Assembly: GCA_020466095.1 (NCBI GenBank)
Contig: CM035807.1
Span: 76,662,004 to 76,726,003, forward strand
Length of the DNA: 64,000 nucleotides
Source: Chlorops oryzae
Taxonomy: Eukaryota; Arthropoda; Insecta; Diptera; Chloropidae
Reading direction: 5' to 3'
Part shown: positions 47,957 to 60,847 of the stretch, piece after piece
Layout: each line of letters opens with the position of its first letter
Numbering within the stretch: the stretch's first letter is position 1
Position numbers and translations under genes: made by a program
The notes under the pieces: model-generated
What the model was told of the DNA's origin: nothing
The model's input: only the letters and a program-made list of their open reading frames with translations
Databases searched by the model: none

Positions 47957-48958
47957 TTCTTTTATATTATTTAGTACGAATAAGATGAGAGTTCTTCCCC
48001 AATTCCTACACAATTATTAAAGACTATGTACATGGCAAGACAAATATATACCACTATAACAACACATTAAATTAATGAGAAAAATTAAGAAATGCAATAA
48101 TAGTTGAAAAAATAATTTCAGCGAAAACCGAAAAAAAGAAAACTAATTTTATTTAAATTTTTTTTTGTGCAATGTCCTTGGTCCGCGCACTCCTTTTTCG
48201 GTAATTTTATTTGGGTTGTACATATTTTAATTTCCACGATGTGATACTTAATTATATGTTAAATTGAAAGATCTTTACATATTACCATTTCATTTATTGA
48301 ACGCTTCTGATTTTGACCATGACCACAATTCGCGAAATTCGCAAAAATTTGATTTTCACTATTTTGAATTGAGCCTTTTGCAGCTAGATATAATGTCCTC
48401 TTACGGTTATAATTTGACCATGCCCACCATTCGCAAAAATTTTGTACTTACCCTGCAGTAATTGTCACAAGTGACTGACTCAATCTGTCACTAGTTCCTC
48501 CGTCACCGGTACTAGTGACCAACTGTACCCGTGCCATTGTATTCTCCTATTGACACTTTGTATGAGCATATGTTCGATTATTATAATAATAATTTCGAGT
48601 TTGTGAAGCTAAATCGAAGCACAGATAAAGTGTAGCTAGATATCCAAGCTAGAACAACGAAAACTGCAGGAATTTTTGGTAAGGTAATGTTTCAACATAT
48701 TTTAGGCTGAGGAAAAGGTATGTGTGCAATCGGTTAGCGATGTAAACTTCTTTACTTGTTTCTTCATGAAAAACAGAATCTAACCTTACAACTTTGAAAG
48801 GATTAAATCAAATAAAATTTTATTTCTTTTTTTCTTATTTAGTTTAAAAACTGCCACTTTTAAGAACAGTTTTTTTAAAAGAACACTATGAGAATATTGG
48901 AAGAACTTAAAAAAAAAGGAAATTTTTAGATCATCATAAGAGCACAGGAAGAGCTTAA
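47957..48958. other. No gene seen
   Basis: AT-rich. Around 48470-48525 there is a GTCACAAGTGAC/ACTAGTGAC-rich patch related to the one at 39445. Positions 48880-48960 contain AGAATATT-type repeats interrupted by the next SINE. Confidence 0.45.
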
Positions 48959-49227
48959 TATGTAAATCTTAGGTAGGTAGGTAGGTTGAAGTGGCTGCCA
49001 CTTAGGCCGTTAATCGGCCCATTGTGATACCAAGGAGGTTTTCTTGTGTTTGTGTGAGTGTACGTCTTTGTATGTAGTGTGCCCCTAACATGCGATTTTT
49101 GAAAAACCAGTGCTAGGCTTGGAACATCACACTCCGTCTCGCCTGTGCCGGGAATCTAACCTCGGATCCTGGGATCAAGAGCATAGCACGCATCCCCTAC
49201 GCTATCCCAGAGCCACATGTAATTCTT
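48959..49227 (-). mobile_element. tRNA-derived SINE, copy 2
   Basis: Same family and orientation as 650-918. The tRNA-like head ends near 49216 and the body matches copy 1 with few substitutions. The tail at the low-coordinate end is a longer ACCT repeat (TAGGTAGGTAGGTAGG on the plus strand). ATGTAAATCTTA on the left and ATGTAATTCTTA on the right match at 11 of 12 positions and are the likely target-site duplication. Confidence 0.85.
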
Positions 49228-50968
49228 AAAGTATTCCAATATTTGAATTCACTAAGTATAGCCACTAAGTATAAGCCTCGTATATGATAAGAATATTTTG
49301 AGAATATCTGTGCTACTTGGTAGGGTTAGCCTCTATGAGATTCACCCTGGTCCAGTCCCAAAATGAGCGTAGTTGTGTTTAGTTCGTTAAGGCTTGTACT
49401 TTAACAGCACAAAGAAATTGTGATGCTTTTGATTTTGTGTTGAAAATGAATATTAAAAAAAAAAAAAAACTCACTCACTACAGAATTCCCACGCACGCTT
49501 CGAAAAGGGACCGGTGGTTTTTCAATGACAGTGCCCTATGCTTAGGAAGGTGAGTTGAATATATGGAAATGCGAATGGTAATGAGCTCTTTGGGACGGAC
49601 CCGCGGTCGACCCAGGACCGGTCCCAATTAATGCAGGGCAGCTACCCAAATCCGCACATACATGCACACATAAAAACATATATGTATAAATACATATATA
49701 CATGCATTCATACGTCTATGGAGGATTGTAGTTTGAGCAGTAGTTTTGCATGGATTTCGGTTGACGTAGGGTCAGTAGTCATTTGTGGCTGCTTTGAGAT
49801 ATTTTCTGTGTGGTTTTTCTATGATAAATGAAAGGGAATATTTTGAACAATTCTGCTACGCATTTTCCATTTCCTAACGTCATTCTAAAGGTTGTTTTCG
49901 CAATGCATTTTTTTCAAATTTAATTTTATTTTATCTTCCTTTTCTTTATGTTAAATTCGTGAGCAGTAAAAAAGTAACAATTGGACTAATAATCACGTTT
50001 TGTGGGTAAAGCATAATATGTACTAATTTTTTTCTTTTGAGAATCTATTTTTAATTTTCAATCATGTTATGTATTCATACATATTGTATATATTCATAGG
50101 TACATACGTGGCGTCTCCGAACGACCCAATTAACGTTTGTAGCTTTCGAAGACAAAAGAAAATAAAATATAAGAAACAATAAAAAAAAAATTAGAGGTGC
50201 ACTTCGTGAGGTGTTGGAAATGATGGAGCATCTGAAGCCTTCACGTGATAAAGAGCGAGAAACAACAGATGCCAAATGGCACAACAATTGAGCGATGATA
50301 TAATCACTGTTATGAAAAATATTATTATAAACGCGAGAAAGAGTTACACAACAAGACAGTAGACCGATGAACCAGTGCAATTGCGGGAAATGCATTTTTT
50401 ACTGCTTCATCTACTTTTTCTTCTTCTCCTTCATCTTTAAATATGTCAGTAGCGATGTTTGGAGGTTAACGCACAAAAGAGAAAAAATCCCACAAAGGCA
50501 TTGTGTCTCTCCTTTTGAACGCCTATTCTAAATCGAAATGAGCTCAAAGTCTTAGGGCAGTTTCAATTGTTTCTTCTTCCATTTGAAAGTATTTCAATGG
50601 CACTCTTTAGAGCGAGAGACCATCTAAGTTTCTGCTACATTAAAAATGCATTTCGTCTTGTTGTGCCGTCCCTACATTCGTTTCGAATCGTAAGGCAACG
50701 GTGCAGTCTGTAGACTGATGATTTCAACTTTCTTTCAATGACTAGGACTTCTACAAATGATGAAAGGTTGCTGCAATCTCTTAGTATTTTTTTGAAGCAT
50801 TGCTCTATGCTTGTCAACAAGTTTAAGGTCGGCCGTAGTCGTCACAAGTCGTCAAAAGTCTTGAGAGGTAAAAAATAAGTGGAAATTCCAAGCTCAAAGA
50901 AAACATCTATGTTATCACATAACTCTAAAAAGAATAGCATTGCTCTCACATAGCGATAAAAACCATTT
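49228..50968. other. No supported gene
   Basis: Positions 49275-49365 form the second arm of the repeat related to 45705-45860. A GC-rich patch at about 49590-49650 (GGACCCGCGGTCGACCCAGG) may be the tail of a decayed retroelement, but no reverse-transcriptase sequence is present. The rest is AT-rich. Confidence 0.4.
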
Positions 50969-51777
50969 AAGGGTGTTTTAGTCAGGAGAACCTGATTATA
51001 CAACCCCGATACAGATAAAGGGCTATGTATGTACCTATATATGTTTGAAGTACTGTATTGTATATTGTACAGTGGCGCTTATTGGAGATTTTCAAAACAA
51101 TAAGGGTCTGATATGACGAACTTTCTTTTGCCACGCAAATTTTTAAGAGCTTTGGAAATTTGATCGGAAGCTGTAATATTAGCTCAAATTCCATATTTAT
51201 TTGAAATATCTCTAAATACTCTGATTTTGGGGCAGTTTTGGGGATTTTCGTGACAGACCTCCAGTACTAGAGGTACCCTTAATAATGGACAGACCAAGAA
51301 AATTTTTGGGGAGGATGTTATTCCCTATAAAGGAAGCATATATGCCAAATTCTTAGCTCTCATTTAAATTTCAAGTATATGAGCAATTATAAAAAACGTC
51401 CTACGGCCACGCCCACTTTTCCAGGTTTTCGAAATTACATTTATTGCCTTTAAGTATGTTTAAATATCAAATTTCATCGCAGTATTTAAAAAAAAATTCA
51501 GGTTCCAGAGTAGTTTTTATGATTTTCGTAACACACCCTATGGTACCTTTAAAAATGGTAAAAATCGGATCCACCCTCAGACCTGTTTTTACTCATGTCC
51601 CCGAGAACACGCATACCAAACTTCGAAAAGTTAGAAAAACTGTAGGCGGACAGGCAGCCAGCCACACTGAAAGATGACTAAATCGAATCTATATTTTATA
51701 TGGTCTACCTCTTCTGGTTCTGGGTGTTACACACAAGCGCAATATACCCTCAACGCAGACTGCGTCGGGTATAAAAA
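50969..51777 (+). mobile_element. DINE-1/mini-me-like Helentron, family A, diverged copy
   Basis: The 5' end is AAGGGTGTTTTAGTCAGG with the hairpin GTCAGGAGAACCTGAT. Interior GCCACGCCCACTTTTCC and CCAGTACTAGAGGTACCC blocks are shared with 59061 and 62950. The 3' end is ATATACCCTCAACGCAGACT, then GCGTCGGGTATAAAAA. The GTCY microsatellite region has decayed to GGACAGGCAGCCAGCC. Confidence 0.85.
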
Positions 51778-53515
51778 TTTGTTATATTTTCTTGACTTTC
51801 ACCAAAACAGTTGGGCCATTCAGAAAGTCTTTTAAGATCCTTTTTTAATTTGATGATATTTCCATTCGGGGTATTTTTGCTCTAAAGATTCTCATTTTAG
51901 CTGGGGATAAATTTAAAAAGAGATTGTAGAAGACTTTGTGAATTGCCCAAGTTTTAAAAAGTGGAACTGGTTGAATATATTTCAATTGAAAATTAATTTT
52001 TGTAAAAAATATATATAGACGGAGTCTAGTGAGCTGCTTTAATATTACACTCACGAAAAAGTCCAAATTCTATGTAAATATTAATTAAATATTTTGATGA
52101 TTTCTAATTAAATTCGAATTCAATTTATACAAATGTTCGACATATAAATGTTGCAACTTAAGGCTTCATGTTCTTGGGACACGGTCTGGTATGCTGCCAT
52201 GTAGCACCTCCGTGCAAAGTAAAATGCAATTTCCATCTCTTTTGCTCGAGCCAAACAAACCATAGAAATGCAAATTTTCTTATGTTCGGTAATGCAATAT
52301 ATTAAAGAAATTTCCCTTTCCCTTTCCATTCAAAAATTTGTGTTTGAAGAAAAGGAATTTGATGTTATGCAAAAATCAATTTTCAACAACAACTTCAAAT
52401 GGCTTCGAATTATTATTTAAAAATCCTCAAGTGGAAGAATCTCCGAACGGGAAACAATTTTTCCCAAATATAAATTCGGCTTCCAGTAAAAAAGTTAATT
52501 GAATATATTATTTTATTCCCATGCAATCGATATTTGCAGGGTTTTCGAGAATAGCTTCGTATTTTTACACCTGTTTTTGAAGTATTTCACAAAATTGTTA
52601 GCATTTTGAGAGATTCAAAGAGATTTCACCAGATGATTTAAAGATGAAAAATGCTTTAACATGAAATCGTTTTCTGGAATATCTTATATTAACTTTCGAC
52701 TTAAAGTAATGGTTGAACTTTTGATTCCATATAGCCCATAAAGGATTTTAATTGAACTTTGAGTTTATTAATCTTAAATGGACGAAAAATGAAGGATAAA
52801 TTAAAACGTTCATCTTCCTTTTTGCAACTATAGAAAATACACGTATGATTTCAAGAGTACCTAGATTAAGAAAAAGGTCTTTTACAGAATTTTCCGAGAA
52901 TTGTGAAAAATTTAATTCAATATTTGATATAATCCAAAAGGTAATTGTAGACGGAAGCTGAATTGAGTAAACGTGCATGTATGTTTCAACTCAAATGATG
53001 AGAACATGTAAAAGCAATTTCGAGAAATGTCAGCAAATCATAGAGTTACGATGAGTCTACTATCCTGAAGGATTTCTGATAAAATTCACTTCAATGTATC
53101 TAGTTTTTGCCTGAGTGTTTTAATGTCAACGTAAGTTTTGATTTCTCTTTTTCTGATGAAGGTAGAAAAGTAGACAGAAAGCACTGTTGATTTGTCCCCA
53201 CAAAAACGGTAATGCCGTTTATTTCAGCTGCTCACAAGAGCTCGAATATTTCCGCTTTAAGGGTTATTAAAGGACTCAACATTCAGTTTAAACATTTTTA
53301 CTTGTTTTGCTTGAAATCCTTTGAACGGCATATTTACCTTTCGTCATTTGCATTGACATCCTTAGAAAGCTGAAATGGGTTTATCTGAGTGCTTCGGGCC
53401 ATATGACATTGCTTTCGCTCTGGATGGAGAAGCAAGCTATGTATTGCCATCCACTAAAGCAAATGGAACAAAAAAAATGCATTTTAAAGCCTTATTACCG
53501 ACAGATGGCTCAGTT
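51778..53515. other. No gene seen
   Basis: AT-rich sequence with short overlapping frames on both strands. No inverted-terminus element was recognised. Confidence 0.5.
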
Positions 53516-53882
53516 GTATGACTTTCTTTCTTTATTTCTTTTTTTCTTTATTGAATTCTTCTCTTCTTCTCTTTCTAATGTTCTTCCTCTATCTCTACCT
53601 CTCGACCTCCCTCTATCTCTCTCTCTCTCTCATCTCTCTCTATCTCTCTCTCTCTCTCTCTCATATAGGTATATATATATATATCTACCGCTCTCTCTAT
53701 CACTCTCGCCCTCCATCTCTCTATATCTCTATCTCTCTATCTATCGATCTATCGATCTATCTATCTACTTATCTATCTATCTCAATATCGATCAATCTAT
53801 CTATCTATCTTTCATCTATCTATCTTTCATCTATCTATCTTTCATCTATCTCTCTATCTATATTCTTCTCTATCTATCTAAG
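53516..53882. repeat. Compound CT / TATC microsatellite
   Basis: T-rich pyrimidine tract, then (CT)n, a short TATATA run, then (CTAT)n and (ATCG/ATCT)n variants including three TCTTTCATCTATCTA units. The Leu/Ser/Tyr/Ile-rich frames across it are repeat artefacts. Confidence 0.9.
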
Positions 53883-55859
53883 TTTAAAAGCTGGATCCGT
53901 TTTAGAACGTGTATTAAGAGGCTGTTTTGATTAAAGACCCTGTTTTATGTCTGTTCGGATTACTTTTTATTAGGAAAAAACAAACTTTTTTTATTACAGA
54001 CACTCGATTGAGAGTGTATTTCAAACCACATCCGAAATGTGAGAAAATTAAAGGCAACTCGAGATTAATCAAATGAAAACCTTAAGCAGTGAATAAAATC
54101 CCTCCCAAAATATTTTTCTTTGCAAGTATGCACCTGACCGTATCTACGAGGCTCGATTCATTCTCATGGATTCTAAGCTCTGACTAGATATACTTTCAAT
54201 GTGCTTTTTATTTATAAACAAAAAAAATATAGAATACATCATAAACAAAGTCAGAGACTAGCTGTATGGACCAAATTCGAATACATTAAACAATAAATTC
54301 CAATCGAAAAACACTATTAAATCTTTTTGCTCTGATTTAAAGACTTTGCGGTTGAGAAGCTTGCAAATATTTTTATGCACAGCTAACTTCACACTTGATG
54401 GAGTTCTGCCCTCAGTAAAATTGCTATTAAAATTGCAATGTCTGTATATTTTCGCGAACATCTCAACACATCACGTTCGAATGCGTCACGTAATGTGTGG
54501 CTTTCTTTTCATCAATTTCTGCATTTCATTGCCCAGAAAAGTGGAACAATATAATCAGCTGAAGCGAGAGATCTTTTCAAGACTTTTGCAAAAGTTTTCT
54601 CAATTATTTCTTTTCTAATTTTGATTTCGTTATAGTTCAATGCGAGCTAGTTTCACAAGTGCATTGTATTGTGCTGCTAAATAAGTACCACCTCAACACT
54701 ATTATCCGCAACACCATTAGCACCGTTTTCAATGCATCTGCAGTCACCATTGTTGCATGAAAGAGACAACAACAACAACAACAATTGCAACAATAGAGCA
54801 TGCAGCGAAAACGCCCGAAAGCGTTCGAATTGCCTGTAAGCAGCTTAGCAGTTCCCCACTCAAATCGATTTACCATTGAAAGTGATTGAGCAATTTTCGT
54901 TAACAAAGCTTTGCGGTCCAGAAGCTTTTCAAGCCAAGTAGGTTTCGGTTAGCTCTCAAGATGTCCCAATGCTATATTCTACCGACATTCTAATTGCTCG
55001 AAGGCAGTCACTTGAAAAGTATTCAAGACATATAAGCAAATATATTAATGAAGCACGAAGCGTTGCCAAAGGCTATTGAACATGCAACGATTGACGACCG
55101 CATATTGCCCAATCTATATGTTCAGGCAATATATTTGTGCAGTATTGCTTTGCTGGCATTCGAAAAGCCATAAAATATGTATAAGGGTATTAGTTTCACT
55201 TTCGTGAATTCTGAAAAAGTAAAAATTTTCATGAAATTTTAAGCCAAAAATTTAATTAGAGTCTGAAAATATTGAAAACTCTCGTAGTCAGAAAAAAAAA
55301 GATTTAAATAAATGCCATAATAGAATATGTTCAGTAGTTGCTGGTGGTTGCATGTCGGCCGTATTGAATAGCTACGAAATATTTTTTTGTTGCATTTGCA
55401 CGTGCACAATGCATTAATACAATTTCAGCAGCCATTGTGCTGTGGAAGTCAATAACCAATTAGCGCCGGAAGCATATCCTTTCATTGTCCATTAATGAAA
55501 TTCGCTTTTCATGTTCGGGCTGCAATATTGACATTCGCTTCAAATTGTATCGATGTTGAATGTAAATTTAATGAACTATATATTTATATAAATTTTAAGG
55601 TTTAATTAAATCTGATTTTTGTTTTAAAAAAGGATGAAAATAATGTCGGAAAACAGATGTAATGCATAAGGATAGCTTTATTGAAAAAAGCGTTGAAAAG
55701 TGGTGAATGAGAACCTCTGTAGGATTTGTTAGTCAAAATATGAAACAGTGAAGGGTGTTCTGTGCACAATGTGCACTGCCCCATGTCTCAGCTAAGCGTA
55801 GACTCACATGTCTATGCCTTAGGATATAGACCCTCCAAGCTATTGATAATTTTAATCGT
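53883..55859. other. No gene seen; (CAA)n
   Basis: A (CAA)n run lies at about 54768-54783. Open frames are short and overlapping, with no domain. Confidence 0.5.
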
Positions 55860-56000
55860 TTGAAAATTCCAGCTGATGCGGCGATCTTCGTACCGCCTCA
55901 GAAAAAACGAATTTGTCAAAAATCAATAACTAAAAATATTCAGACCTTTTTCTATACGTCTTTTTCCCTCTTTCCCTTGAAGTGCAAAGACAAATGGTTT
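55860..56000. repeat. Dispersed repeat shared with 28597-28770
   Basis: The GTACCGCCTCAGAAAAAACG block and the downstream TGTCAAAAAT/AATAACTAAAA blocks match those near 28641 in the same orientation. Confidence 0.5.
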
Positions 56001-58301
56001 TCTTTAGAAAAATTACAAATTTTTTCTGTTATAAACCGAGATAAAGATGTTCGTTATATTGAAATACCGGACGTATACGTAATTTTATGGTCGTTAAAAA
56101 CTCTTACGCGATTTTCTCGAAATTCTGTCGTGATGGAATTTTTTGGAAAATTTTCAATTTTTCAGCACACAAAAATCTAATACAATCATTACTACCTACT
56201 GCAACTCAAAAGGGGAATATCAAATTTCAATTTTGCACGCCTGTGTAATCCAATTTTTACATAACATGAGAATCTCTTATAACTTCTTTATTTTTCAACC
56301 GGAGAAATTTAGTTTTTCATATACGCTAAATGTGGGAAATGAGAAATTTGTCACACAACTGTCAAAATTGATATGAAAATTTACGATGGGAAAAGTTGCG
56401 AAGGCATTTGCGAAGCTGCATGAGTACCACTATTATTTAGACGGGCAGTTTTTGAGTTCTTTGGAAACACGTTTTTTGCATATGTATATCTCAGAAACTA
56501 TTCTTTGGAAGAATAAACGGATGCCATTTTCGTGATCAACGAGCCTAGTTCAGTAAAAAAACCATAATTTCGTCTTTGCTCTCGCGAAAGTCTAAAATTC
56601 TGTAAACTAGTGAAATTGACAGTTGTCATGAGTTGAAAATTGTTAAAACGCTTATTTGAATGAATACATGATAACACAATGCTACATCGTTTCGACACCT
56701 TTTTTCTAATGGTTATTTTATGTTAGCTTAGGGCTCCCTGATTCTAAAAAGGTCATTGGTTTGATGGATTTAAGTAGCGTTTCCGAGATATGGCCCATAA
56801 TGTGAAAAAGGTCAATTTTCTCTACTTTGCCCCATATTTTGGGCCATAACTCAATTACCGTATAAGATGGCTAAGCTCATAGACCTAATTTGGAAAGGTG
56901 GAGAAGGTGATCAAATTTTAAGTGCCAGGCTACGACTATAATTGTGGCTCCTATGATATCAGAAAGGCCATTTTTCGCTCATATTTTCACTTTTTTCACT
57001 CAATTATCGAGCCATATCTTAGCAAACCTAGTATTTAGGTTTGAATTTCTGGCAGGATTTCTCTTTAAAAAATAGGATAATCCTGCGAAATACAGGATAA
57101 ATGGGAGCATTACCCATGCCCAATATTGATTATCGTCTGGACTCCAATACTTTACAGAATTTTAAGCGGATTTAAAAGGACGGATGAAAAGGAGAATAAA
57201 ATTCAAATAAAAATGGGAATTTTTTCTACACTTTTTCGTGAAGATATTAAATTTAAGTAAGGTTAAGTTAGTTGATTTAAGTTCGACGAGTAACTCATCC
57301 AGTAGACTGAGTGCATCAAAATTGTAACTACATTAAAGCTTTACGTTGACCCACCATATGAGGCCACCAGTTCGTGTCTTTTTGTTTTACTTTACTAAAG
57401 GTAAGAGCAGCAAAAAAATCATATTACTTCACTTAGTCCTAATCAGTTTATCTAAGTGCAGTTCGTATAAAAAGTGGTGGGAGACCTTTGAGAATCCTGC
57501 TTTAAAAGTATCTGAGGGGCTGGCAAACAGACGATTTCCATTTGCTAATGAACTCTCCTATCTATGTAGAGGGCGTTGTTATTTTTTGCCTTTTTCTATC
57601 GTTCTTCCATTGGATTGAACGACTGGAATACGCAACTGACAGTTAGTTGTTTGCTTGTGTACCCATAGTCATGTTTAGAGGACCATTCACATGTATTCTT
57701 TAACACGTAGCCATACACCTGAATTAGACTGTGCAAACAGCAGAGAAAGTTTAAAGGGTGAACACAATAAGCTCTGAACAATGCTCAACAAGTTACACGA
57801 ACACATCATGAGTTTGTGTACATTAAAAAGAAAGAATCGCAAGGATCAGGAATACACAACAAGGATGTTCGAATGAAAAATTAAAAATATGATTTCAATT
57901 AGATTGAAAAAGAACCCAAAAATTGATTCCATTAAAGCTTTGCTTAAGTTATGTCAAGCACTAAGCGGTTTTAGGAAAATAGGAAGCATGAGTGAATATT
58001 TAATTAGGACAAAGACTAAAGACCGATTTTTCGTTTGTTTTGCGAACAGTTTTTCCACTGCATCATCGTAATTACTTGTTAGCCTTGTTGCTTAAAAATT
58101 GAAAATCATCTTGCATTGAAATCAGAGGTTTTAGGGTTTTTCACAGTGAAACAGGGAAACATGGTTAGTTCGAGGGTCGCACTTAGTTTTCCATGATGAA
58201 TTTCTTATTTTTTTCGTTGTCATACCTCACCAACCAAATTTCATTGCTCTAGGGAAAATCCTTCTAATTTTGGCCAAGCAATGTATGGGGAAGTTACACT
58301 G
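56001..58301. other. No supported gene
   Basis: Around 56740-57010 a segment repeats the theme GAGATATGGCCCATAATG, GGGCCATAACTCAATTACC and GAGCCATATCTTAG, which suggests a decayed repeated element. The 90-codon plus frame at 57346-57618 is the longest here but has no recognisable domain. Confidence 0.4.
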
Positions 58302-58305
58302 TGCG

Positions 58306-58921
58306 GCGGTCTTATTTCATTTCCAAAATGAATTTAGACCGCGATCCAAGAAACTTTTTTCGACGGCGGTCTTAATTCATTATACCCAGCGTAAGCGGCG
58401 TATATTAGTTTTGTGCGAATCTTGTAACAGGGAGAATTAAGCTCCGGAGATATAGACACATGTAAATGGGGGTCCGAATATGATCCTAAGTAAAAATGGG
58501 AGACATCCGCCTACTCCCACGCCCACAAATGAATTCATTGTGTTTTCAGTAAAATCCTTGTTACTTGCGAAGCGCTCAACACATTCCATTGATATTTGGT
58601 GTACTGGTAAATTACTAAAGGGATATATTCTAGAAAATAATGGACGCCCTCCTCCTCGAGCCACGCCCAAAAATAAGCTTACAAATAAGGGCTTATAGTA
58701 ATTTCCGAAGTAAAAGGGGTAGATGCTTCAAATTCGCAACATAGGTTGACCAAGGCGAATGAAAGGTGTAGGGAAATAATTTATGTGGCCCGCCCACTGC
58801 CACGCCCACAAATAGAGAAGCAAAACATAGTGCGCTCATAATGTCGGGACGCTGGGTATTTCAAAGTCGGGCTTGACCGACTTTAGCTTTCTTACTTGTT
58901 TTCAAAATGAATTTAGGCCGC
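58306..58921. repeat. Palindromic repeat, one unit split by a Helentron
   Basis: Unit 1 (58306-58342) is a hairpin: GCGGTCTTATTTCATTT pairs with AAAATGAATTTAGACCGC. Unit 2 has the same left arm at 58366-58380 and the same right arm at 58903-58921, with the DINE-1-like element inserted exactly in the AT-rich loop. A partial third arm (GGCGGGCTAAATTCC) follows near 58935. Confidence 0.75.
58381..58901 (-). mobile_element. DINE-1/mini-me-like Helentron, family B, short copy
   Basis: Reverse orientation. It opens with TATACCCAGCGTAAGCGGCG and closes with GTCGGGCTTGACCGACTTTA and GCTTTCTTACTTGTTTT. CCACGCCCACAAAT modules are present three times. The microsatellite region and the sequence around it are deleted. 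It lies inside the loop of a palindrome. Confidence 0.85.
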
Positions 58922-59060
58922 GATCGAAAACTGATGGCGGGCTAAATTCCAAGAGCCGTCAAAATCGGCTAAGTTATACATAAGTAAACAAAAATTTGAA
59001 AAATGTAAACAAACAAATTTTGAGAAGTGTATTTTTGATACTAACAAATCCAAAAAAAAA

Positions 59061-59756
59061 ACAAGTAAGGGTGTTATAGTCAGGCGAGCCTGACAATAGC
59101 ATACCCGACACAGACACACATCTTCAAATAATTTTTAATACCAGGAGTTGTTTAAGGTCATAAAGGGCCCCATATACCGACTTTCGTTTAATTTCTTTAT
59201 GAAAACCGCCCCTTTGCCACGCCCACTTTTCAAATTTTTCGGAATTCTAATCGGAGGCCTAAATATATCCGCAAATTCTAAGTTTCATTGAATTATTTGG
59301 AAAAAGTCAGATTTTGGGGCAGTTTTGAGATTTTTATGACAGACCCTAGTACTGGAGGTACCCTTAATAATGGACCGATCAAGAACATTTTTGGGCAGGA
59401 TGTTTATGGCTACAAAAGAAGTATAATTGGCAATTTTCGTTGAAGTCCAATTGGGGTTTCGGGAGTGGGAGACATTTTTCGAAAAACGCCCTTCTGCCAC
59501 GCCCATTTTTCTAACTTTTGTAAATCACATTAATTGGCCTAAAATATGTTCAAATGCCAAATTTCATCAAAATATCTTGAAAAACATCGGTTTTAGAGCA
59601 GTTTTTGTGATTTTCACAACAGACCCTAGTACTGGAGGTACCCCAAAAAATGGTCCGATCGAGTCCATTCTCGAACTTGTTCTTACTCATGTCTCCGTGA
59701 GCACGCATACCAAATTTTGTCAAGATAACTCAACTCCTTCGATAAGAAAACTGTAT

Positions 59757-59788
<32 letters not shown>

Positions 59789-59932
59789 ACGGACGGACAT
59801 GTCTAAATCGAATCTCCTGGTGACGCTGATCATTTCTATATACATTTTGTATGGTCTATCTCGACTGGTTCTGGGTGTTACACACAACCACACAAACGCA
59901 ATATACCCTCGACACAGAGTGTGTCGGGTATA
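59061..59932 (+). mobile_element. DINE-1/mini-me-like Helentron, family A, near full length
   Basis: The 5' end is ACAAGTAAGGGTGTTATAGT with the hairpin GTCAGGCGAGCCTGAC. CCCTAGTACTGGAGGTACCC occurs twice. A clean (ACAG)n/(ACGG) microsatellite lies at about 59759-59797. The 3' hairpin is ACCCTCGACACAGAGTGTGT then CGGGT. No coding sequence. It abuts the family B copy at 59933 without spacer. Confidence 0.9.
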
Positions 59933-60847
59933 ACAAGTAAGAAAGCTAAAGTCGGTCAAGCCCGACTTTGAAATACCCAGCGTCCCGACGTTATGAGCGC
60001 ACTATGTTTCGCTTCTCTATTTATGGGCGTGGCAGTGGGAGGGCCACATTAATGATTTACCTACACCTTTCATTCGCCTTGGTCAACCTATGTTGCGAAT
60101 TTGAAGCTTCTACGCCTTTTACTTCGGAAGTTACGAAAAATCTTAATTTGTGGGCGTGGCAGTGGGCGGGCCAAATAAAATTTTTTCCTACACCTTTCAT
60201 TCGCCTTGCTGAACCTATGTTGCGAATTTGAAGCTTCTACGCTTTTTACTTCGGAAGTTACGAAAAATCTCCATTTGTGGGCGTGGCAGTGGGCGGGCCT
60301 CATAAAATTTTTTCTACACCTTTCATTCGTCCTTGGTCAACCTATGTTGCGAATTTGAAGCTTCTACGCCTTTTACTTCACAAGTTACGATAAGCCCTTA
60401 TTTGTGGGCTTATTTGGGGCGTGGCTCACGGAGGGCGGCGTCCATTTTTTTCCAGGATATGTCCCTTTTCGTAGTTTACCAGTACACCAAACATCAATGG
60501 AATGTGTTGAGTGGTTCGCAAGTTACAAGCATTTCACTGAAAAAAATTATATTTTTGTGGGCGTGGCAGTGGGCGGATGTCTCCCATTTTTACTTAGGAT
60601 CATACTCGGATCCCGATATCCTGTGTGCCAAATTTCGACTTGATTGGTCCAGCCGTTTCGGAGGAGATCCGACCACGGACGGACGGACAGACGGACAGAC
60701 GGACGGACGGACAGACGGACATGTCTAAATTGATTCAGTTTTTGATCCTGATCATTTCTATATATATATGTCTATATCTCCGGAGCTTAGTTCTCCCTGT
60801 TACAAGATTCGCACAAAACTAATATACCCCGCTTACGCTGGGTATAA
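59933..60847 (+). mobile_element. DINE-1/mini-me-like Helentron, family B, with internal triplication
   Basis: It begins ACAAGTAAGAAAGCTAAAGT with the hairpin AGTCGGTCAAGCCCGACT and ends ATATACCCCGCTTACGCTGG then GTATAAAAA. A (GACG/GACA)n microsatellite lies at about 60676-60720. A module of about 126 bp (CACCTTTCATTCGCCTTG to TTGTGGGCGTGGCAGTGGGC) is repeated three times in tandem between about 60061 and 60425. Other copies in this window have one or two. Confidence 0.9.

Noticed and set aside
49590..49650. A GC-rich patch that might be the 3' end of a non-LTR retrotransposon
   Set aside because: No reverse-transcriptase or endonuclease sequence is visible in any frame near it, and no target-site duplication is seen.
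53403..53934. Two long plus-strand frames rich in Leu, Ser, Tyr and Ile
   Set aside because: They translate a compound CT/TATC microsatellite.
59760..59797. Regular 4-bp direct repeats that might suggest a CRISPR-like array
   Set aside because: They are a simple (ACAG)n microsatellite inside a Helentron, with no spacers, in a eukaryotic sequence.
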